Below are positions 29,700-32,422 of a stretch of DNA of 32,422 bases, in pieces; within the stretch, counting starts at the first letter, position 1; each line of letters starts with the position of its first letter. Made by a program: the position numbers and the translations under genes. The stretch is taken from the IMG/VR virus record IMGVR_UViG_3300030329_000094, positions 1-32,422 of that record. One strand, given 5' to 3'. Source of the stretch: a virus. A model generated the notes under the pieces. That model did no database searches. It worked only from the letters and a program-made list of their open reading frames with translations, and was not told the origin of the DNA.

Positions 29700-29770
29700 T
29701 GATGATGGAATTCTGTGTGGGCCTTCTAGTGGGCTACGTTTTCGCAAGAGTTTTAAACAGATTCACTTAA
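29696..29770 (+). CDS. 24-residue single-pass membrane micropeptide
   Basis: Four in-frame ATG codons in a row, starting at 29696 and overlapping the previous stop, open a 24-residue frame. Residues 5-17 are hydrophobic (E-F-C-V-G-L-L-V-G-Y-V-F-A), followed by R, N-R, a usual positive flank. The frame ends at TAA 29768-29770, just before the next promoter. The composition is non-random for a short frame, supporting a real micropeptide. Confidence 0.5.
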   Translation: MMMMEFCVGLLVGYVFARVLNRFT

Positions 29771-29784
29771 AAAGGAGAATAAAG

Positions 29785-29815
29785 TTGGACACAGGCTAAC
29801 GACCTATGGTATAAT
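29785..29815 (+). promoter_or_regulatory. sigma-70 promoter with extended -10 before SSB
   Basis: A TTGGAC-type -35 (29785-29790; TGGACA gives an 18-base spacer) and a perfect TATAAT (29810-29815) preceded by TGG, an extended -10. It drives the SSB, primase-helicase and polymerase genes. The predicted start is near 29822. Confidence 0.8.
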
Positions 29816-29820
29816 AATAG

Positions 29821-29834
29821 TATGCTTCGGCATA
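29821..29834 (+). promoter_or_regulatory. 5'-end hairpin with UUCG tetraloop
   Basis: TATGC-TTCG-GCATA is a perfect 5-bp stem closed by C-G with a UUCG loop, the most stable tetraloop. It starts at or next to the predicted transcript start, so it would sit at the very 5' end of the mRNA. Confidence 0.65.
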
Positions 29835-29866
29835 ACGCAAACTAACTTTAACGGAGATTGAATCCT

Positions 29867-30259
29867 ATGGCTGCATCACCAGCAAAAGTCCTAGAAGGGA
29901 CTGTGAATTTCTCAAACGTCACACAACACGACTTTTACCAAGGGCAGGACACAGGTGCTTTTAGCCTGACTTTAACCATGTCGGAGAACGACGCAAGTGA
30001 GCTTGCGGCAAGCGGTGTCAAGATAAAGGACTACCAAGGCAAGAAACAGCGTAAGTTCAAGAGCAAGTTTTCGGTCAAGAGGTTTGACGCTGACGGAAAC
30101 GAGTACGACGGAGAAATACCCTTTAACTCCAAAGTCCGTGTTAAGTTTCGCTTGGGTAATCCTCATCCTGTCCACGGTGTTTCAACTTACCTTGAAGCAG
30201 TAAAGGTAATCGAAGAGGCTGAAGCTTCGCAAGAAGACAGTGACTTCCAGTATGGCTAG
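29867..30259 (+). CDS. candidate single-stranded DNA-binding protein
   Basis: A 130-residue protein just before the primase-helicase. The ATG at 29867 is preferred: GGAG lies 10 bases upstream, whereas the in-frame TTG at 29858 is only 1 base from it. The protein looks like an OB-fold beta barrel (V-L-E-G-T-V-N-F-S-N-V, F-S-L-T-L-T-M, V-R-V-K-F-R-L). It ends in an acidic tail with a terminal aromatic residue (E-D-S-D-F-Q-Y-G), the hallmark of SSB and T7 gp2.5 tails that bind partner proteins. The fold is inferred, not proven. Confidence 0.7.
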   Translation: MAASPAKVLEGTVNFSNVTQHDFYQGQDTGAFSLTLTMSENDASELAASGVKIKDYQGKKQRKFKSKFSVKRFDADGNEYDGEIPFNSKVRVKFRLGNPHPVHGVSTYLEAVKVIEEAEASQEDSDFQYG

Positions 30260-31871
30260 GTTTACGGGTCACGAGAGTTGTCCGAAGTGTGGTTCTTCGG
30301 ACGCTCTAGCCACTTACGACGACGGAGGAGTTCACTGCTTCTCCGTCGGTTGTAACCATCACACAAACGGCACAGAAGGTATGACGACTACGACAACCAG
30401 AACAGAAAACACAGGTAACAACAAGCCTTTGAACATGGGTGGCACAGTCGCGTCCATTCCACAACGTAGGCTTTCAAAGGAGACTTGTGCGAAGTACGGG
30501 GTGACAGTGGAGTACTCTCCTTCAGGTGAGATCGTCAAACACTTTTACCCTTACTACAACCAAGACACCTTGGAAGTTACGTCTGCTAAAGTCAGGGACG
30601 TTAAGTCCAAAAACTTTTATTCCAACGGCTCAACCGCTAACGTGGGGTTCTTCGGTCAGAACACTTGTACAGCTAATCGCTACATCACAGTAACAGAAGG
30701 AGAGTTAGACGCTCTTGCTGTGTACGAGATGTTGGGCAAGAGGGCACAGGTAGTCTCTTTACGCACAGGGGCAGCCGGTGCAGTCAAGGAAATAAAAGAA
30801 CAGCTAGAGTTCCTTGAAAGCTACGAGACTGTCTTACTTTGTTTCGACAACGACAAAGCAGGTCAGGACGCTGTAGACGCTGTGAAAGACCTGTTCAGTC
30901 CCAGTAAGCTAAAGATCATCAAGCTCCCGTTGAAGGACGCTAGTGACATGCTCGTGGCTAACAAAGTCAAAGAGTTCACACAGGCATGGTGGAACGCCAA
31001 GGTTTACCAGCCCGACGGCATTGTCCCAGGCTTGGAAACTTGGGAAAGACTGGTAGAAAAAAGGAACGTAAAATCAGTACCTTATCCGTGGTCAGGCTTG
31101 AACCATTTAACAAGAGGTCACAGACCTTATGAACTCGTAACAATTACTAGCGGCTCTGGCATGGGTAAGTCCCAATTTATTCGTGAGCTTGAGTTTGATC
31201 TTCTCAATAGATGCGAAGGCAATATAGGAGTCCTTGCGCTGGAAGAAGACCTAGCAAGAACGACACTAGGCATCATGTCAGTGGCCGCTAACCGCCCTTT
31301 ACACTTGGAAGAAGACACACCAGTGGACCAGCTTAAGCCTTTCTGGGAGTCCACTCTAGGTACAGGCCGGTACTACTTGTTTGACCACTGGGGTTCTACC
31401 TCAACTGACAACCTGTTAGCCAGGGTCAGGTACATGGCTAAGTCTCTGGACTGCAAGTTCGTAGTGCTGGACCACTTGTCCATCGTCGTTTCTTCTCAGG
31501 AGTCAGGAGACGAAAGGAAAGCAATTGACGAGATCATGACAAAGCTCAGGACGCTCGTAGCGGAAACAGGGATAGCTCTGTTCCTCGTTTCCCACTTGAG
31601 GCGGTCACAGGGCAGGGCACACGAGGACGGAGCACAGATAAGCCTTGGTGAGCTTAGAGGGTCACAGGCTATCGCACAGTTGTCCGACATTGTGATAGGC
31701 ATGGAAAGGGACCAGCAACACGAGAACGAAGACATAAGGAACACCACGACAGTACGTGTCCTTAAGAATCGTTACACGGGAGAAACCGGACCCGCTTGCT
31801 GGCTACAGTACGACCGTGGTACGGGTAGACTGTCCGAAGTCGCTAACCCGCTTACAGGAGACGACTTTTGA
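30252..31871 (+). CDS. bifunctional primase-helicase (T7 gp4-like)
   Basis: A 539-residue protein with the full gp4 layout. An N-terminal zinc ribbon (C10, C13, C29, C34) is followed by a TOPRIM primase with T-E-G-E-L-D-A-L and C-F-D-N-D-K-A-G. The C-terminal DnaB-type helicase has Walker A S-G-S-G-M-G-K-S and a Walker B-like V-V-L-D-H-L-S-I, with a later S-H-L-R-R. The ATG at 30252 overlaps the SSB stop by 8 bases; upstream in-frame codons lie inside that gene. It unwinds DNA and lays primers for the polymerase that follows it. The length is close to T7 gp4. Confidence 0.95.
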   Translation: MARFTGHESCPKCGSSDALATYDDGGVHCFSVGCNHHTNGTEGMTTTTTRTENTGNNKPLNMGGTVASIPQRRLSKETCAKYGVTVEYSPSGEIVKHFYPYYNQDTLEVTSAKVRDVKSKNFYSNGSTANVGFFGQNTCTANRYITVTEGELDALAVYEMLGKRAQVVSLRTGAAGAVKEIKEQLEFLESYETVLLCFDNDKAGQDAVDAVKDLFSPSKLKIIKLPLKDASDMLVANKVKEFTQAWWNAKVYQPDGIVPGLETWERLVEKRNVKSVPYPWSGLNHLTRGHRPYELVTITSGSGMGKSQFIRELEFDLLNRCEGNIGVLALEEDLARTTLGIMSVAANRPLHLEEDTPVDQLKPFWESTLGTGRYYLFDHWGSTSTDNLLARVRYMAKSLDCKFVVLDHLSIVVSSQESGDERKAIDEIMTKLRTLVAETGIALFLVSHLRRSQGRAHEDGAQISLGELRGSQAIAQLSDIVIGMERDQQHENEDIRNTTTVRVLKNRYTGETGPACWLQYDRGTGRLSEVANPLTGDDF

Positions 31872-32422
31872 TTTATCTTGACTTAGAATCCGACGGCCTG
31901 GACCCCACACGTATCTGGTGTGTTGTGACAAGGGAAAACGGAGTAAACCAGATACACACTAGCCCAGAAACCCTCTCAGAAGCCCTCAGAAGCTCTGTGA
32001 GCGTAGTTGGACACAACTTGATAGGATACGACCTACCAGTGCTAAATCGTCTCTGGGGGCTTTCTGTTGAGTCTGAGAGGATTATTGATACGCTAGTGTT
32101 GTCACGTCTGGCTGACCCAAGCAAGTCCGGAGGACACTCCCTGAGGAACTGGGGTAATGAGTTAGGCTTTCCGAAAGGAGACCATAATGACTGGACCTGC
32201 CTGAGTGCAGACATGATCAAGTACTGCATACGTGACGTGGAACTTACCGAAGCAGTACACCAGAAGCTTATGAAGGACATGGCATGTTTTTCAACAGCTT
32301 CTGTAGACTTGGAACATCAGGTGCAGTTCATAACGAACCAACAGGAGAAAAACGGTTGGACTTTAAATCAACAATTAGCACATGAGTTGTGTGCTACATT
32401 TAAGGAGAGAATGAATGTTATC
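31868..32422 (+). CDS. polA: DNA polymerase I family A, N-terminal part (3'-5' exonuclease domain); continues at position 1
   Basis: This is the 5' part of the phage replicative DNA polymerase. The frame opens with a TTG overlapping the stop of the primase-helicase gene and encodes M-I-Y-L-D-L-E-S-D-G-L. D5 and E7 are the Exo I acidic pair. A later H-N-L-I-G-Y-D matches Exo II, and Y-C-I-R-D-V-E matches Exo III, so a proofreading exonuclease of the DnaQ fold is seen directly. The frame is open to the window end. The last 27 bases repeat positions 1-27 in the same phase, so the gene continues with the polymerase domain at the left edge, for about 544 residues in total. The TTG start is inferred from the overlap and from the position of the Exo I motif; no ATG lies upstream of that motif in frame. 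Confidence 0.93.
   Translation, partial: MIYLDLESDGLDPTRIWCVVTRENGVNQIHTSPETLSEALRSSVSVVGHNLIGYDLPVLNRLWGLSVESERIIDTLVLSRLADPSKSGGHSLRNWGNELGFPKGDHNDWTCLSADMIKYCIRDVELTEAVHQKLMKDMACFSTASVDLEHQVQFITNQQEKNGWTLNQQLAHELCATFKERMNVI

Noticed and set aside
29858-29866. TTG start for the SSB gene
   Set aside because: The ribosome site would be only 1 base away; the ATG at 29867 has workable spacing.
1-32422. tRNA genes, integrase, attachment sites and phage RNA polymerase
   Set aside because: Looked for T-arm motifs, recombinase motifs and single-subunit RNA polymerase motifs by eye; none found. A tRNA search program would settle the tRNA question.

Overview
This window is the complete, circularly closed genome of a lytic tailed phage with short-tail (podovirus, T7/SIO1-like) gene content. 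The last 27 bases (32396-32422) repeat the first 27. The DNA polymerase reading frame runs in phase across that junction, so the ends are an arbitrary cut. I see no integrase, repressor, tRNA, CRISPR array or phage RNA polymerase, so transcription must use the host enzyme. Several proteins (DUF3310, class II RNR, ThyX, the tail fibre with ELNILDGVTS repeats, small lysis-region proteins) are typical of marine podoviruses. An IscU that follows the gammaproteobacterial pattern residue by residue suggests a proteobacterial, perhaps gammaproteobacterial, host. The host assignment is inference.

The genome has two arms that diverge from one 680-bp control region (25080-25759) and meet with no gap at 5739/5740. 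The rightward arm (25760 to the end, then 1 to 5739) starts with small unknown genes, an orphan cytosine-C5 methyltransferase and ThyX. It continues with a lipoprotein, small proteins, a candidate ssDNA-binding protein, a primase-helicase and a family A DNA polymerase. It ends with a GIY-YIG protein, a Cas4/RecB-like nuclease, a T7 endonuclease I-like resolvase, DUF3310, an adenosylcobalamin-dependent ribonucleotide reductase and IscU. The leftward arm (25079 down to 5740) carries the terminase, an M15 endolysin, portal, scaffold, major capsid, tail fibre genes, a lysis/membrane gene cluster, tail tube proteins and three candidate internal (ejection) proteins.

The most striking feature is the control region. 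It holds five near-perfect sigma-54 (RpoN) -24/-12 elements plus a degenerate sixth facing right, and two near-perfect ones facing left. They sit among 76-bp imperfect repeats with hairpin-like inverted repeats and an A-tract-rich segment. Separate sigma-70 promoters of the form TTGACW-N17-TAWACT stand before the small terminase gene, before the head gene block and before the replication block. No sigma-54 activator (AAA+ enhancer-binding protein) is encoded. The phage therefore either borrows a host activator to fire both arms, or uses the array as a decoy for RpoN; both readings are hypotheses.

Working together, ThyX and the class II RNR supply dNTPs, while the nucleases probably degrade or process DNA and resolve junctions. 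IscU may supply iron-sulphur clusters, for example to the phage's own four-cysteine Cas4-like nuclease. Intrinsic terminators lie after the major capsid gene and at the end of the rightward arm.
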